Assembly: GCF_008973755.1 (NCBI RefSeq)
Contig: NZ_WBOM01000010.1
Coordinates: 62,001-126,000 of the forward strand
Reading direction: 5' to 3'
Source: Nitrincola alkalilacustris
GTDB taxonomy: Bacteria > Pseudomonadota > Gammaproteobacteria > Pseudomonadales > Balneatricaceae
Length of the DNA stretch: 64,000 bases
Position numbers and translations under genes: made by a program. The notes beneath the pieces were generated by a model, which saw only the letters and a list, made by a program, of their open reading frames with translations, did no database searches and had not been told where the DNA came from. Below are positions 17,181 to 27,740 of this stretch, piece after piece (the first letter of the stretch is position 1; every line of letters begins with the position of its first letter).

Positions 17181-18290
17181 ATGGCCAGTTTGAATATTGA
17201 AAATGTAGAGAAATCCTTCGATCAGACCCACATTCTGAAAGGGATCAATATGGATATCCGCGATGGAGAGTTCATCATCCTCGTCGGACCATCCGGCTGC
17301 GGTAAATCAACCCTGATGAACTGCATCGCGGGCCTTGAAGACGTTACATCCGGCTCCATCAGCATCGCCAATCAGGATATTACCAGTGTACTGCCGAAAA
17401 ACCGCGATATCGCGATGGTGTTTCAGTCCTATGCGCTCTACCCGAACATGAATGTGCGCAAGAATATCTCCTTTGGCCTTGAGATCCGCAAACTGCCCAA
17501 GGATGTGATCGCCAATGAGGTAGACAGAGTCGCCAAACTGCTGCAGATCGAACATCTGCTGGATAGAAAGCCCGGCCAACTCTCCGGTGGCCAGCGCCAG
17601 CGTGTGGCGATGGGTCGTGCTCTGGCGCGCCAGCCGAAGATCTACCTGTTTGATGAGCCCCTGTCCAACCTGGATGCCAAGCTCAGGGTCGAGATGCGTA
17701 CCGAGATCAAGAAACTGCATCAGCGCCTGGGCACCACCATTGTATATGTGACCCATGATCAGATCGAAGCGATGACCCTGGCGGACCGCATTGCGGTGAT
17801 GAAGGATGGGCATATTCAGCAGTTCGGATCACCACAGGAGGTGTACGATAACCCGGCTAACCGCTTTGTTGCCGGCTTTATGGGCTCACCCTCAATGAAC
17901 TTCATTGAAGTGCTGGTTGTGCAGAAACAGGATAGAGCCTGTATCGAACTGGCCATAGATGGCATCACCCACTACCTGCCGACCCCGGATCAGGAGCAGC
18001 GTGTCAGACAGATGGTTGGGCAGACCGTGATTCTGGGCATCCGCCCTGAGCAGATCACCCATGTCATTCCCCATTATGATGACAACCCCGGAATCGCCAG
18101 AGTGGATGCCACGGTGGAGGTTATCGAGCCAACCGGCGCCGATACACTGGTGCTGGTCAGGATGAACGGCCAGGAGGTGAACTGTCGTGTTGATCCCTAT
18201 GAGGCACGCCAACCCGGGCAAGTGATGACACTCATGCTGAATATGGGCAAGGCGGTGTTTTTTGATGTGGACAGTGGGGAGCGGATCTGA
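17181..18290 (+). CDS. gtsD: sugar ABC transporter ATP-binding protein (MsmK/MalK type)
   Basis: This 369-residue ATPase powers GtsBC. Walker A GPSGCGKST (about residue 37), the Q loop in MVFQSYALYP, the signature LSGGQRQR, Walker B IYLFDEPLSNLD and the H loop in VTHDQ are all present. The C-terminal third is the TOBE regulatory region of the MalK/UgpC type (LGIRPEQI). A 13-bp perfect hairpin closes the operon downstream. ATPases of this type can serve more than one sugar importer. Confidence 0.92.
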   Translation: MASLNIENVEKSFDQTHILKGINMDIRDGEFIILVGPSGCGKSTLMNCIAGLEDVTSGSISIANQDITSVLPKNRDIAMVFQSYALYPNMNVRKNISFGLEIRKLPKDVIANEVDRVAKLLQIEHLLDRKPGQLSGGQRQRVAMGRALARQPKIYLFDEPLSNLDAKLRVEMRTEIKKLHQRLGTTIVYVTHDQIEAMTLADRIAVMKDGHIQQFGSPQEVYDNPANRFVAGFMGSPSMNFIEVLVVQKQDRACIELAIDGITHYLPTPDQEQRVRQMVGQTVILGIRPEQITHVIPHYDDNPGIARVDATVEVIEPTGADTLVLVRMNGQEVNCRVDPYEARQPGQVMTLMLNMGKAVFFDVDSGERI

Positions 18291-18302
18291 TTCAGGCTCT
18301 TA

Positions 18303-18337
18303 ATGCTACCTGTGATAAGGCTTGTCACAGGTAGCAT
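18303..18337 (+). terminator. terminator/stabiliser hairpin after gtsABCD
   Basis: ATGCTACCTGTGA (18303-18315) pairs perfectly with TCACAGGTAGCAT (18325-18337). The run downstream is AT-rich but lacks a clean T tract. Confidence 0.6.
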
Positions 18338-18413
18338 CAGTAATAATTAAATGACAGAAACCCCATCAAAAACAGCATGTCAGAGAGCAATCATGCTAGA
18401 CATTCTGAGCCAT

Positions 18414-19745
18414 TTACAGAATATTTTTAAATATCCGGCCATCCTTCATGATGATCAGAAAGCTCTTATGTGGCTCTGCTATTAGATCAAGGTTTTCTAC
18501 AGGGTCACCATCAACAAGCAACAGGTCAGCGAGCGCACCCTCTTCGACCACCCCCAACTTTCCTGGATAAGGGTTTCTAAGACCGGATAATGCCAACAAC
18601 TCCGCATTAGTACTGGTTGCCATTTGCAGTACCTCTTCAGGTTCAAACCAGCGCGTCATTCGCACCAACTCACGCCCTTGGGCCTCAGCCTTTGCGGGGT
18701 TAAATAATATATCCAGGCTCCAGGCAATACGTACACCATGCTCTTTTGCCAGTCTAATAGCACGATCAGTACCTTCTGCCACTTGAAGCTGCTTCAGGCG
18801 ACGCGGCGAGCCTTCTGGTAATCGTGGATCTGGATCTCCCAAGAATGGCTGTATACTCAACCAGGCATCATGTTCTGCCATCATTTTGATGGTCTCTTCA
18901 TCTGCCAATTGCCCATGTTCAATCGACTTGACACCTGCCCGCAAGGCACGTTGCACAGACTGAGGCGTATATGCATGTATCATGACATAGGTTCCCCAGT
19001 CTTCGGCAGCCTCAACGGCGGCGCGTATTTCTCTCTCAGTAAACTGATTGACATCCAGCGGGTCATACAAGGAAGTAACCCCACCCCCGCCCATCAACTT
19101 GACCTGTGTTGCGCCACGCATCAGTTGCTCACGCACACGTCGCAACATCAAAGGCTCGCCATCTACTATCGCGGCATAACCGAAACGTTCAGACATGTGC
19201 ATCTCGCCATCAGATCTTGGCAACTCACCCAGCATTCGAAAGTCACCATGCCCGGATGTCTGTGATATCAAAGCACCTGAAGGCCAGATTCGTGGCCCTG
19301 GAATTCGGCCTTCATCAATCGCGGCTTTTAACCCGAATACCGGACCACCAGCATCACGCACGGATGTGAATCCACGCATCAGCATTTCTCCAGCCGCCTG
19401 CCCGGATAACAGAGTCGCGTAATTGTTATCTCCAGTCATCAGCCGCACCTGTGAGATAGTGCCCATTGCAAGATGTGTATGCGTATCGATCAATCCTGGC
19501 ATCAGGGTTCTGCCAGCACCGTCGATGCGCATTACAGTATCAGCAGGGTCGATCTGAATCGGCTCAGATGAAATTGTATCGATCAGATTGTCACGAACCA
19601 AAACATGCCGCGGATCGGTAATCGATGTACCACTGCCATCAAATATCCGCACATTTTCGAACAGCGTTAATCTATTATCCGCCGCCATGGCAGATGACAC
19701 CAACAGTAAACAGCCTAGCGTAAGCAGTGCCTTAATCATTTTCAT
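18414..19745 (-). CDS. secreted amidohydrolase family protein (imidazolonepropionase-like)
   Basis: This 443-residue metal-dependent hydrolase has an N-terminal signal peptide (about residues 1-21, ending SSAMA). The amidohydrolase HxH is in GLIDTHTHLA, the metal-bridging lysine position is in TQVKLMGGGGV, histidines occur in MIHAYTP and KSIEHGQL, and an aspartate in AWSLD. Relatives include Xaa-Pro dipeptidases and other hydrolases of this superfamily that act in the periplasm. The substrate is not readable from sequence. A beta-barrel protein gene lies 27 bp upstream in the same direction, suggesting a two-gene unit. Confidence 0.82.
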   Translation of the reverse strand: MKMIKALLTLGCLLLVSSAMAADNRLTLFENVRIFDGSGTSITDPRHVLVRDNLIDTISSEPIQIDPADTVMRIDGAGRTLMPGLIDTHTHLAMGTISQVRLMTGDNNYATLLSGQAAGEMLMRGFTSVRDAGGPVFGLKAAIDEGRIPGPRIWPSGALISQTSGHGDFRMLGELPRSDGEMHMSERFGYAAIVDGEPLMLRRVREQLMRGATQVKLMGGGGVTSLYDPLDVNQFTEREIRAAVEAAEDWGTYVMIHAYTPQSVQRALRAGVKSIEHGQLADEETIKMMAEHDAWLSIQPFLGDPDPRLPEGSPRRLKQLQVAEGTDRAIRLAKEHGVRIAWSLDILFNPAKAEAQGRELVRMTRWFEPEEVLQMATSTNAELLALSGLRNPYPGKLGVVEEGALADLLLVDGDPVENLDLIAEPHKSFLIIMKDGRIFKNIL

Positions 19746-19772
19746 TTTTATTTTCTCCCTACCCTGTGCATC

Positions 19773-20510
19773 TCAGAATCGCAGTGTCATGCCTATAATC
19801 GGTCCACTCATTTCAACATCTACACGGGTTCTGCCATCATCGAAGTCAACTTTCATTTGGCGGTATCCACCCGATAGATATAGATCGTCCCGAAGTTGAT
19901 AGTTCATCGTCCCCACCCACTGCCAGGTTTTTTCAGACCCGACACCAAATCCACCAATATCTCCATACAAAATAAATGACCACTCAGGGCTGATGCGAGC
20001 ATTCATACGGGCTGCCAGAATGGGGTCTGTCCAACTCTCAGTTTTACTGGCTGATTGAATCGGCAAAGGTGCTGGTGTATTGACAGATGCTCGCACCTGC
20101 CAGAATCTGGCACCAAACAAAGCATCAATACTCAGATCAGGTTCATTTACCACCTGATAGCCTGCAGCGGCAGTGAAAGATGACTGGCGAACACTACCTT
20201 TTACAGGTATGCCGGAAAGATTTTCTGAATCACTCAATGATGCATAGGTCAGGTCACCCAACAACACCAGACGATCACGCCTGGCAGTAGCACTCATAAA
20301 AAGTGCCGCATCAAGATTTTTCAGTATTTCGCTGAAAGATTGGCGAGTACTTATAGAAGGCCCGCCAGGCAGAGGTCGAATATCCCCAGCCATACTGGAT
20401 GCCCAGATATAGGGCGTAACCTGAACACGCCATGCTTCATCCGCACTCGTAACTGTGCTACTCAAACTCAGTGTGACAATACCCAAAGATGCCGCAATAC
20501 GTTTTATCAT
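19773..20510 (-). CDS. predicted outer-membrane beta-barrel protein of unknown function
   Basis: About 245 residues with a signal peptide (ending TSADEAW) and alternating polar/aromatic strands (VQVTPYIWASSM, LVLLGDLTYASL, WSFILYGDIGGFG, LYLSGGYRQMKVDF). It ends in the phenylalanine typical of BAM-assembled barrels (IGMTLRF). I do not recognise a named family. The ATG at 20510 is chosen because GGAG lies 7-8 bases upstream; a GTG at 20519 would add three residues. It is paired with the amidohydrolase gene downstream. Confidence 0.7.
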   Translation of the reverse strand: MIKRIAASLGIVTLSLSSTVTSADEAWRVQVTPYIWASSMAGDIRPLPGGPSISTRQSFSEILKNLDAALFMSATARRDRLVLLGDLTYASLSDSENLSGIPVKGSVRQSSFTAAAGYQVVNEPDLSIDALFGARFWQVRASVNTPAPLPIQSASKTESWTDPILAARMNARISPEWSFILYGDIGGFGVGSEKTWQWVGTMNYQLRDDLYLSGGYRQMKVDFDDGRTRVDVEMSGPIIGMTLRF

Positions 20511-20593
20511 CAGATTCACTCCATTTCGCTAATCATTTCCATGGCTCGCTTTTTTTTACTAGACAGCGCTGAATGTTACATCAGCTGTAGCCA

Positions 20594-23551
20594 TCAAGGA
20601 ATGACTCCTGCCTTTTCCAGTATTACGACCTCATCCACCAAATCGATCTGTTCAGGTTTCATGAATCGGCTGGCATAGGCTTTGTATATCCCTTTACGCA
20701 CAAACAGACTGAACAGCTCAGGGTCGATATGGGCACCACGGCACATGCCAGCCATGATATTCAGTGACTCAGACAGGAGTTTTCCCTTCTTGTAGGGGCG
20801 ATCCACCGCCGTCAGCGCTTCGAATATATCGGCAATCGCCATCATTCTTGCGGGCAGACTCATCTCATCTCGACTCAGCCTTTTAGGGTAACCCGTACCG
20901 TCCATCTTCTCGTGATGGCCCCCGGCTATTTCCGGCACTGATTTGAGGTGAGCAGGAAAAGGCAGACTGCTGAGCATCAGAATCGTCTGCACGATATGGT
21001 GGTTGATGATATAACGCTCTTCATTGGTCAGAGTTCCGCGCCCGATACTGAGGTTGTAGACCTCACCACGATTGAACTTCCACTGTGGAACATCCAGTTT
21101 GAATTCATGCCCTGCGTTATGCACCACATTATCGCTGGCCGGTCGTTCGATCAGATGCTCCGCCCTGTCGCTGAGCAGAGGTTCCAGCACCGGCAAATCA
21201 GGAGCGGGCGTACGTTCCATCCGCTTTTGCTCCTCCCAGGCGATACCGATACGGTTATCCAGCGTGCGCAACCATGTTCGTTGCGCTATTTTATGCAGCC
21301 GCTCAACATGCGCTTTTTCCATCGCTTCACCACCGAGATTACACTGAGCTACAAACCCAAACTCCTCATCCAGTGTAGTGAGCAGCTCATCTCTCAGCGC
21401 GGCCTGTTGCTCCTCATCTGCGCCCTCTGCGCATTGCTGCCAGTAGTTAATCCAGGCATCGCGCTTGAGCACTTCAAAGCGCATGCGAATCTCATGAATG
21501 CGGTCATGGATGGTTTCCAGCTTGGTGGCCTTATCGACGACATATTCAGGCGTTGTGACCTTGCCACAATCATGCAGCCATGCTCCGATATGCAGCGCCT
21601 CCCACTCATCAGGTGTCGGCTGGTAATCCAGAAAGCCAGGTTCATCGCTGTCTGCAGCGGCCTTGGCCAGCATCAGTGTCAACTCAGGCACCCGCTGGCA
21701 ATGCCCTCCGGTGTAGGGGCTTTTGGCATCAATCGCGCCAGCCATCAATTGAATGAAAGCATCCATCAGTTGTTTTTGTCGTTCCAGCAAGCGTTGACTC
21801 TCAATACAGATCGCTGCCACTCCTGAAACAGCCTCGATAAAGGCTTTGCGCGCCATACTAGTCGACTGGCTACCCTTTGCAGAGACATCCTGAGTGTGCA
21901 GTAACAACAACACACCGACCGTTTCTCCCTGGCGGTTATGCAATGCGATAGCCATCAACTCTGCATCTGACTCGTTATGGAACAGTTGCGTAAACAGCTG
22001 AGCCTCATCCTGTGGAATAGTCAGCGTCACAGCGGACGAGTGGTAAGCCAGATCACGCAGCCAGATAGGCAGATCAGGGCTGTCCTGATCAAAGGCAGGT
22101 GGCTGTATCGGCTCATCATGCTCTTTCTCCTTCTGGCCGATACCTCGCTGAAACACGCTGCGTGGTTCCAGGCGACCTTTTTCGGTATCGAGCAGATAGA
22201 GCACACCACTGTCTGCTTCACTGATGAAAATGGTTTCTTTCAATACGCGCTTAAGCAGAGAATCAAAACGCGTTTCAGCCGAAAGGCTGGCCGAGATCTG
22301 CAGAAAACTGGCGATGGTGTCCTTCATGCTCGCCATCGCCAAGGAAAGTTGATCTACCTCCAGCACAAAAGAGCGCCCACGTATCGGTGTATCAAAATCA
22401 AAACGCCTGATCGCTTCAGCCTCACCAACCAGAGCTCTGAGCGGCCTGACGATCATGCCAGAGAGCATCCAACCGACCGGCAGACAGAGCGCAAGAATTC
22501 CTATGGTGATCAAAGCACCTTGCCAACGAATTCGATATGCGCCCACCAGCATCTCCTGCTCAGGTACCAGCATGGCCAGATACAAACCACCAGGACCACC
22601 CTCTTCCAGATGGCTTTGAGCCACCAGCCAGCGTTCGTCCCCGAGAACCAGCATACCTTGCTTATCCAGCCTTGCAGACTGCGACATCATCTCATTTAAC
22701 GCAGGACTCAGCGCACCAGCGGGTACACGCTGCAGACCGTCATCGTTCACAAGAAGTCGCTCAGTATCTGGATAAGCCACTGCAAGCCCGTCCGGATCGT
22801 AGAGTAGTACTTCAGTTGATGGAGTTATCAGATGATTTGCCAGAGCATCAGACAGATTCTGCAGGGTCAGATCAGCCCCTACAATCGGGCCAAGGCTGGC
22901 CCGCCTGGCGACAGTTGTTCCTATCTCTTGTGTGGAGAAGAAAAGATAGGGTGTAGTGGTGATCTGTGAATCCTCATCCTGCGCACTGATAAACCACCCA
23001 CGCTCACGCGGATCATACAACTCCTCATCCTTATCCACTCGGCTGATCAGGTTCAGACTCTGATCCAGAAAAAGATATACTCCCTGTGCATCACCCGAAG
23101 AGCGCTCAATTGACCAGACCTGATAGGCGGCATCATCCGGCGCGCCAAAAAAGCTTTTCAATGCTTCCGTTCGTAAAGGTCGAAGCATGAAAAAATCACC
23201 TGTCTCGTACCCTACATAGATTGATGACAAACGTGGATTATCATGGAGCGCCTGGGAAAAAAGCGGCAACAGCCAGAGCCTACCAGCCAGATCAGGCGCT
23301 ATCAGTGTTTCATTCAATGACACCAGACTAAGCATCTGACGAATCGGCTGATAGGTCAGTGTCAGGTCCTGTTGCACTTCCTGCTCGATACGCTCAATCA
23401 GATGATGGCTGTTGGTCAGAATAATCCTTGTGGTCTGATTGAAATTGAATAAACCGACCAGAGCACCAGTCATAAGCAGCAGCAGACTGAACAGAACGCT
23501 GATATGAACATGAAGCGGAAAACGACCATTTTTACGCATGTTCTCTGTCAT
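20594..23551 (-). CDS. membrane HD-GYP cyclic-di-GMP phosphodiesterase with periplasmic sensor
   Basis: About 985 residues. A membrane segment (about 20-40) is followed by a large periplasmic Cache-like sensor and a second membrane segment (about 345-365). A HAMP-like linker (RPLRALVGEAEAIRRFDF), a GAF-like domain (about 400-570) and a C-terminal HD-GYP domain come next. The metal site is in GAWLHDCGKV and the family motif in HHEKMDGTGYPKRLSRDE. An insertion of about 200 residues lies between these two halves. The ATG at 23551 has GAGGAG upstream; a TTG at 23569 would add six residues. It presumably degrades cyclic di-GMP. Confidence 0.87.
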   Translation of the reverse strand: MTENMRKNGRFPLHVHISVLFSLLLLMTGALVGLFNFNQTTRIILTNSHHLIERIEQEVQQDLTLTYQPIRQMLSLVSLNETLIAPDLAGRLWLLPLFSQALHDNPRLSSIYVGYETGDFFMLRPLRTEALKSFFGAPDDAAYQVWSIERSSGDAQGVYLFLDQSLNLISRVDKDEELYDPRERGWFISAQDEDSQITTTPYLFFSTQEIGTTVARRASLGPIVGADLTLQNLSDALANHLITPSTEVLLYDPDGLAVAYPDTERLLVNDDGLQRVPAGALSPALNEMMSQSARLDKQGMLVLGDERWLVAQSHLEEGGPGGLYLAMLVPEQEMLVGAYRIRWQGALITIGILALCLPVGWMLSGMIVRPLRALVGEAEAIRRFDFDTPIRGRSFVLEVDQLSLAMASMKDTIASFLQISASLSAETRFDSLLKRVLKETIFISEADSGVLYLLDTEKGRLEPRSVFQRGIGQKEKEHDEPIQPPAFDQDSPDLPIWLRDLAYHSSAVTLTIPQDEAQLFTQLFHNESDAELMAIALHNRQGETVGVLLLLHTQDVSAKGSQSTSMARKAFIEAVSGVAAICIESQRLLERQKQLMDAFIQLMAGAIDAKSPYTGGHCQRVPELTLMLAKAAADSDEPGFLDYQPTPDEWEALHIGAWLHDCGKVTTPEYVVDKATKLETIHDRIHEIRMRFEVLKRDAWINYWQQCAEGADEEQQAALRDELLTTLDEEFGFVAQCNLGGEAMEKAHVERLHKIAQRTWLRTLDNRIGIAWEEQKRMERTPAPDLPVLEPLLSDRAEHLIERPASDNVVHNAGHEFKLDVPQWKFNRGEVYNLSIGRGTLTNEERYIINHHIVQTILMLSSLPFPAHLKSVPEIAGGHHEKMDGTGYPKRLSRDEMSLPARMMAIADIFEALTAVDRPYKKGKLLSESLNIMAGMCRGAHIDPELFSLFVRKGIYKAYASRFMKPEQIDLVDEVVILEKAGVIP

Positions 23552-23767
23552 CTGTACACTCCTCGACAAGATGTCAGGTTACTGATTTCATGGCTGATAT
23601 GATCTTCCTGTGCAAGGTAGATTAGCACCGGTATGTGAATTGCACCTTGTTGGAAAATAAAAAACGCCACTTCTTATCCCTGTAAATGACTCAAGTAATC
23701 AAAGATCTTTATAGGCAATACGCGTATAATTGCAAGTTTGATCAATCCCTCAGATAGTACCTCCGCC

Positions 23768-26047
23768 ATGACGCAAGCCGTAACACCCATCCATACCCGC
23801 GCCCAGTTCAGGTCCGCTACCCGCAGCAAACCTGCCCCCTTTCTACCGATGAGCCGCAAGGAGATGGACAAGCTGGGATGGGACAGTTGCGACATTATCA
23901 TCGTAACGGGGGATGCCTATGTCGATCACCCCTCCTTCGGTATGGCGATCATCGGGCGTCTGCTGGAGGCTCAGGGTTTTCGTGTCGGTATCATCGCGCA
24001 GCCAGACTGGCACAGTGCCGAAGCGTTCAAGGCGCTGGGCAAGCCCAATCTGTTTTTCGGTATTGCGGCCGGCAATATGGACTCGATGATCAACCGTTAC
24101 ACGGCTGACAGAAAGATCCGCTCCGATGACGCCTACACACCAGGCAATATCGCTGGCAAGCGCCCTGATCGCGCGAGTATTGTTTACAGCCAGCGCTGCC
24201 GCGAGGCCTGGAAGGATGTCCCCCTGATTCTGGGTGGCATCGAAGCCTCGCTACGGCGTATTGCTCATTACGACTACTGGCAGGACAAGGTGCGTCGCTC
24301 CATACTGCTGGACTCGCGTGCCGACCTGCTGCTCTATGGCAACGCCGAGCGCGCCATTGTCGAAGTGGCGCACCGCTTGGCAGCTGGTGAGGCGGTAGCA
24401 GATATCCGTGATGTGCGCGGCACGGCGTTTGTGCGCAAAGACACGCCTGAAGGCTGGATGGAGATCGATTCCACGCGCATCGACCGCCCCGGCAAGATCG
24501 ACAAGATCATCAATCCCTACGTCAACACACGTGACCTGCCGGAATGCTCACTGGAGAACGACACTGTCAACAACACACTCGCGTTTGATCCAGACGAGGA
24601 GCAGGTGCTGCATATTCTGCCTAAGCCGAAGCTGGATCGTGCCACAACAGTGATCCGTATCCCCTCTTTCGAGAAGGTCAGTCAGGATCCTGTGCTGTAT
24701 GCGCACGCCAGCCGTGTGCTGCATCTGGAGACCAATCCCGGAAATGCACGGGCACTGGTACAGCTGCATGGGGATCAGGAGGTCTGGCTTAATCCGCCGC
24801 CGATACCCCTGACCACCGAAGAGATGGATTACGTTTTTGACCTCACCTATGCGCGCGTTCCTCATCCTGCGTATGGCAAGGAGGAGATTCCGGCTTACAA
24901 GATGATCCGCTTCTCGGTCAATATCATGCGCGGCTGCTTTGGCGGCTGCACCTTCTGCTCCATCACCGAGCATGAAGGCAGAATCATTCAGAACCGTTCA
25001 GAGGGATCGATTCTGCGCGAGATTGAAGAGATTCGCGACAAAGTACCCGGTTTTACCGGTGTTATTTCTGATCTTGGCGGGCCGACTGCGAACATGTATC
25101 GCATCGCCTGCAAAACGCCTGAGATCGAGGCCGCGTGTCGAAAACCCTCCTGCGTTTACCCCGGCATCTGTCACAACCTGAACACCGATCACTCAGCCCT
25201 GACGCAGCTCTATCGTGATGCGCGCCGCCTGAAAGGGGTCAAGAAGATCCTGATCGCGTCCGGCCTGCGTTATGATCTGGCGGTTCAGGACCCCGAGTAC
25301 GTACGCGAGCTGGTCACGCACCATGTCGGTGGTTATCTGAAGATTGCGCCGGAACACACTGAACGCGGCCCGCTGGATAAGATGATGAAGCCCGGCATCG
25401 GTGCCTACGATACCTTCAAGAAGATGTTTGAGCGCTTCTCCAAAGAGGCCGGCAAGGATCAGTACCTGATCCCCTACTTCATCGCCGCCCACCCGGGTAC
25501 CACCGATGAAGATATGATGAACCTTGCACTCTGGCTGAAGACAAACGGCTTCAAGGCGGATCAGGTTCAGGCCTTCTACCCCTCCCCGATGGCAACAGCC
25601 ACGGCGATGTACCATACCGGCCGCAACCCGCTGCGCAAATTGAGTTATAAGAAAAGCTCTGAGAAGGTTGAGAGCGTAAAGGGTGAGAAGCAGCGCCGCC
25701 TGCATAAGGCGTTCCTGCGCTGGCATGATCCAGACAACTGGCCACTGCTGCGTGAAGCACTGGCCAATATGGGACGTGCGGATCTGATCGGCGATGCACC
25801 CCATCAGTTGATTCCGTCCGAAGACAGCGACAGTCAGTATACCAGTGCGCGCCGAAAGAATACCCCGGGAGCAGCCAGAACTGCCAAGGGTCGAGTACTG
25901 ACCCAACACACAGGCCTGCCACCACGGACACATAAGGCTCCCGCGGGGAAAGGCAAGGCGGCTGCAGGGTCTAATCCTTCCAATAAGCGGCCCCCTGCCG
26001 GTAACCGTCCTCCAAAAGCAGGAAAAGCCCGTCAGACGCAAACCTGA
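23768..26047 (+). CDS. ygiQ: YgiQ-family radical SAM protein
   Basis: About 759 residues. An N-terminal B12-binding-like region ([20 protein letters not shown]) is followed by a radical SAM core with the CxxxCxxC cluster motif in [12 protein letters not shown] (about residue 390). The [18 protein letters not shown] and [17 protein letters not shown] segments are typical of YgiQ (UPF0313), whose function is unknown. The C-terminal 60 residues are rich in Pro, Lys and Arg and look disordered. A TTG at 23738 could add ten residues; neither start has a clear ribosome site. The transcription terminator begins inside the last codons. Confidence 0.88.
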   Translation: MTQAVTPIHTRAQFRSATRSKPAPFLPMSRKEMDKLGWDSCDIIIVTGDAYVDHPSFGMAIIGRLLEAQGFRVGIIAQPDWHSAEAFKALGKPNLFFGIAAGNMDSMINRYTADRKIRSDDAYTPGNIAGKRPDRASIVYSQRCREAWKDVPLILGGIEASLRRIAHYDYWQDKVRRSILLDSRADLLLYGNAERAIVEVAHRLAAGEAVADIRDVRGTAFVRKDTPEGWMEIDSTRIDRPGKIDKIINPYVNTRDLPECSLENDTVNNTLAFDPDEEQVLHILPKPKLDRATTVIRIPSFEKVSQDPVLYAHASRVLHLETNPGNARALVQLHGDQEVWLNPPPIPLTTEEMDYVFDLTYARVPHPAYGKEEIPAYKMIRFSVNIMRGCFGGCTFCSITEHEGRIIQNRSEGSILREIEEIRDKVPGFTGVISDLGGPTANMYRIACKTPEIEAACRKPSCVYPGICHNLNTDHSALTQLYRDARRLKGVKKILIASGLRYDLAVQDPEYVRELVTHHVGGYLKIAPEHTERGPLDKMMKPGIGAYDTFKKMFERFSKEAGKDQYLIPYFIAAHPGTTDEDMMNLALWLKTNGFKADQVQAFYPSPMATATAMYHTGRNPLRKLSYKKSSEKVESVKGEKQRRLHKAFLRWHDPDNWPLLREALANMGRADLIGDAPHQLIPSEDSDSQYTSARRKNTPGAARTAKGRVLTQHTGLPPRTHKAPAGKGKAAAGSNPSNKRPPAGNRPPKAGKARQTQT

Positions 26048-26056
26048 TGGGCTTTT
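26023..26056 (+). terminator. ygiQ terminator overlapping the end of the gene
   Basis: AAAAGCCC (26023-26030) pairs with GGGCTTTT (26049-26056), with inner TCAG/CTGA pairing. The left arm is coding sequence and the right arm follows the stop at 26045-26047. Confidence 0.65.
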
Positions 26057-26061
26057 AAATC

Positions 26062-26092
26062 AGCAGGTTAAGTTTTTAATTTAACCTGCTTT
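26062..26092. terminator. bidirectional terminator between ygiQ and the aldehyde dehydrogenase gene
   Basis: AGCAGGTTAA (26062-26071) pairs perfectly with TTAACCTGCT (26081-26090) around a T-rich loop. It sits between two convergent genes and can serve both strands. Confidence 0.65.
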
Positions 26093-26109
26093 CAAGACAA
26101 GCCGATCGA

Positions 26110-27630
26110 TCAGAAGAAGCCCATCGGATTGGTATCATAGCTGACCAGCATGTTCTTGGTCTGCTGATAGTGGTTCAACATCATCTTGTGGTTTTCACGG
26201 CCAACACCAGACTTCTTGTAACCACCGAAAGCAGCATGAGCAGGATAATGGTGGTAGCAGTTGGTCCAGACGCGACCCGCTTCGATACCACGACCCATGC
26301 GATAAGCGCGGTTCATATCGCGTGTCCAGACACCGGCACCCAGGCCGAACTCAGAATCGTTGGCAATCGCCAGCGCTTCAGCTTCGTCCTTGAAGGTGGT
26401 TACAGATACCACTGGCCCAAAGATTTCCTCCTGGAACACACGCATGCTGTTGTTGCCTTTCAGCAGTGTCGGCTGGATGTAATAGCCAGTGCTCAGGCCA
26501 CCTTCCAGCGCTTCACGACCACCACCGATCAGCACTTCAGCGCCTTCATCGCGGCCGATATCCAGATAGCTGAGAATCTTGTCATACTGCTCCTGCGACG
26601 CCTGTGCCCCAACCATTACTTCGGTATCCAGCGGGTTACCACGCTTGATCTGGCGGGTACGGTCGATCACCATGCTGATGAACTGATCATAGATGGTTTC
26701 CTGAATCAGCAGGCGTGACGGGCAGGTGCAGACCTCACCCTGGTTGAAGAACGCCAGTACTGTACCCTCAACACATTTGCTCAGGTAGTTGTCTTCAAAG
26801 CTCACCACATCTTCAAAATAGATGTTTGGTGACTTGCCACCCAACTCGACAGTAGATGGGATAATGTTTTCAGCCGCACATTTCAGAATATGTGCGCCAA
26901 CAGGGGTAGAGCCGGTAAACGCGATCTTGGCGATACGCTTGCTGGTCGCCAGTGCCTGACCCGCTTCGGCACCATAGCCGTTTACTACGTTGAGTACGCC
27001 GGGTGGCAGCAGATCTGCAATCAGCTCAACAAACTTAAGGATTGACCAAGGTGTCTGTTCGGCTGGCTTGAGCACGATGCAGTTACCGGTCGCCAGTGCA
27101 GGAGCCAATTTCCAGCAGGCCATCAGCAGCGGGAAGTTCCAGGGGATGATCTGCCCAACGACGCCAAGCGGTTCGTGGAAGTGATAGGCAACCGTGTTGT
27201 GATCGATCTCGCTGATGCCACCTTCCTGTGCACGGATGGTACCGGCAAAGTAGCGGAAGTGATCAACCGCCAGTGGTACGTCGGCATTCAGGGTTTCACG
27301 AACGGCCTTGCCGTTGTCCCAGGTTTCAGCCACGGCCATCATCTCCAGATTAGCTTCCAGGCGGTCAGCAATCTTGAGCAGAATATTGGAGCGTGCGGTC
27401 ACGGAGGTGGTGCCCCAGGCCGCCTTGGCCTTGTGTGCAGCATCCAGTGCCAGTTCGATATCTTCAGCGGTAGAGCGTGGAATCTCGCAGAAGGCTTCGC
27501 CATTCACAGGCGAGATATTCTTGAAATACTGTCCTTTTACCGGCGCAACCCACTCACCGCCAATAAAGTTGCCATAGCGCTCATTAACGGTAGCCTTGGA
27601 GCCCTGATGTCCTGGTTGTGCGTATATCAT
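26110..27630 (-). CDS. exaC: NAD-dependent aldehyde dehydrogenase (ExaC/AcoD type)
   Basis: This 506-residue enzyme oxidises aldehydes such as acetaldehyde to acids in the cytoplasm. The catalytic cysteine is in [15 protein letters not shown] (about residue 302), the general-base glutamate in VELGGKSPN, and the NAD loop in [11 protein letters not shown]. The [34 protein letters not shown] and C-terminal NPMGFF stretches mark the ExaC/AcoD/AldB group. It is followed by a bidirectional terminator, and upstream lies a 14-bp tandem repeat. A role in ethanol or acetoin use is inferred from the family. Confidence 0.9.
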   Translation of the reverse strand: MIYAQPGHQGSKATVNERYGNFIGGEWVAPVKGQYFKNISPVNGEAFCEIPRSTAEDIELALDAAHKAKAAWGTTSVTARSNILLKIADRLEANLEMMAVAETWDNGKAVRETLNADVPLAVDHFRYFAGTIRAQEGGISEIDHNTVAYHFHEPLGVVGQIIPWNFPLLMACWKLAPALATGNCIVLKPAEQTPWSILKFVELIADLLPPGVLNVVNGYGAEAGQALATSKRIAKIAFTGSTPVGAHILKCAAENIIPSTVELGGKSPNIYFEDVVSFEDNYLSKCVEGTVLAFFNQGEVCTCPSRLLIQETIYDQFISMVIDRTRQIKRGNPLDTEVMVGAQASQEQYDKILSYLDIGRDEGAEVLIGGGREALEGGLSTGYYIQPTLLKGNNSMRVFQEEIFGPVVSVTTFKDEAEALAIANDSEFGLGAGVWTRDMNRAYRMGRGIEAGRVWTNCYHHYPAHAAFGGYKKSGVGRENHKMMLNHYQQTKNMLVSYDTNPMGFF

Positions 27631-27695
27631 GATGTTTGCCTCTTTTTTTTATATCGTGCAGTTTTCTATCGTGCAGGCATGGAGAAGTGTTTCTT

Positions 27696-27740
27696 CATGG
27701 CTCAATTTTCATGACTCAATTTTCATGACTCAATTTTCAT
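27696..27740. repeat. 14-bp tandem repeat upstream of exaC
   Basis: CATGACTCAATTTT occurs three times in a row (27696, 27710, 27724; the first copy has one mismatch), followed by a partial fourth copy CAT. It ends about 65 bp upstream of the exaC ATG, in its promoter region. Confidence 0.85.

Noticed and set aside
20948-21826. 292-codon open frame on the plus strand
   Set aside because: It lies wholly antisense to the HD-GYP gene, whose domains are unmistakable; its translation resembles no protein family.
25193-26041. 282-codon open frame on the minus strand
   Set aside because: It is the shadow of the ygiQ gene on the opposite strand; it has no ribosome site and no family resemblance.
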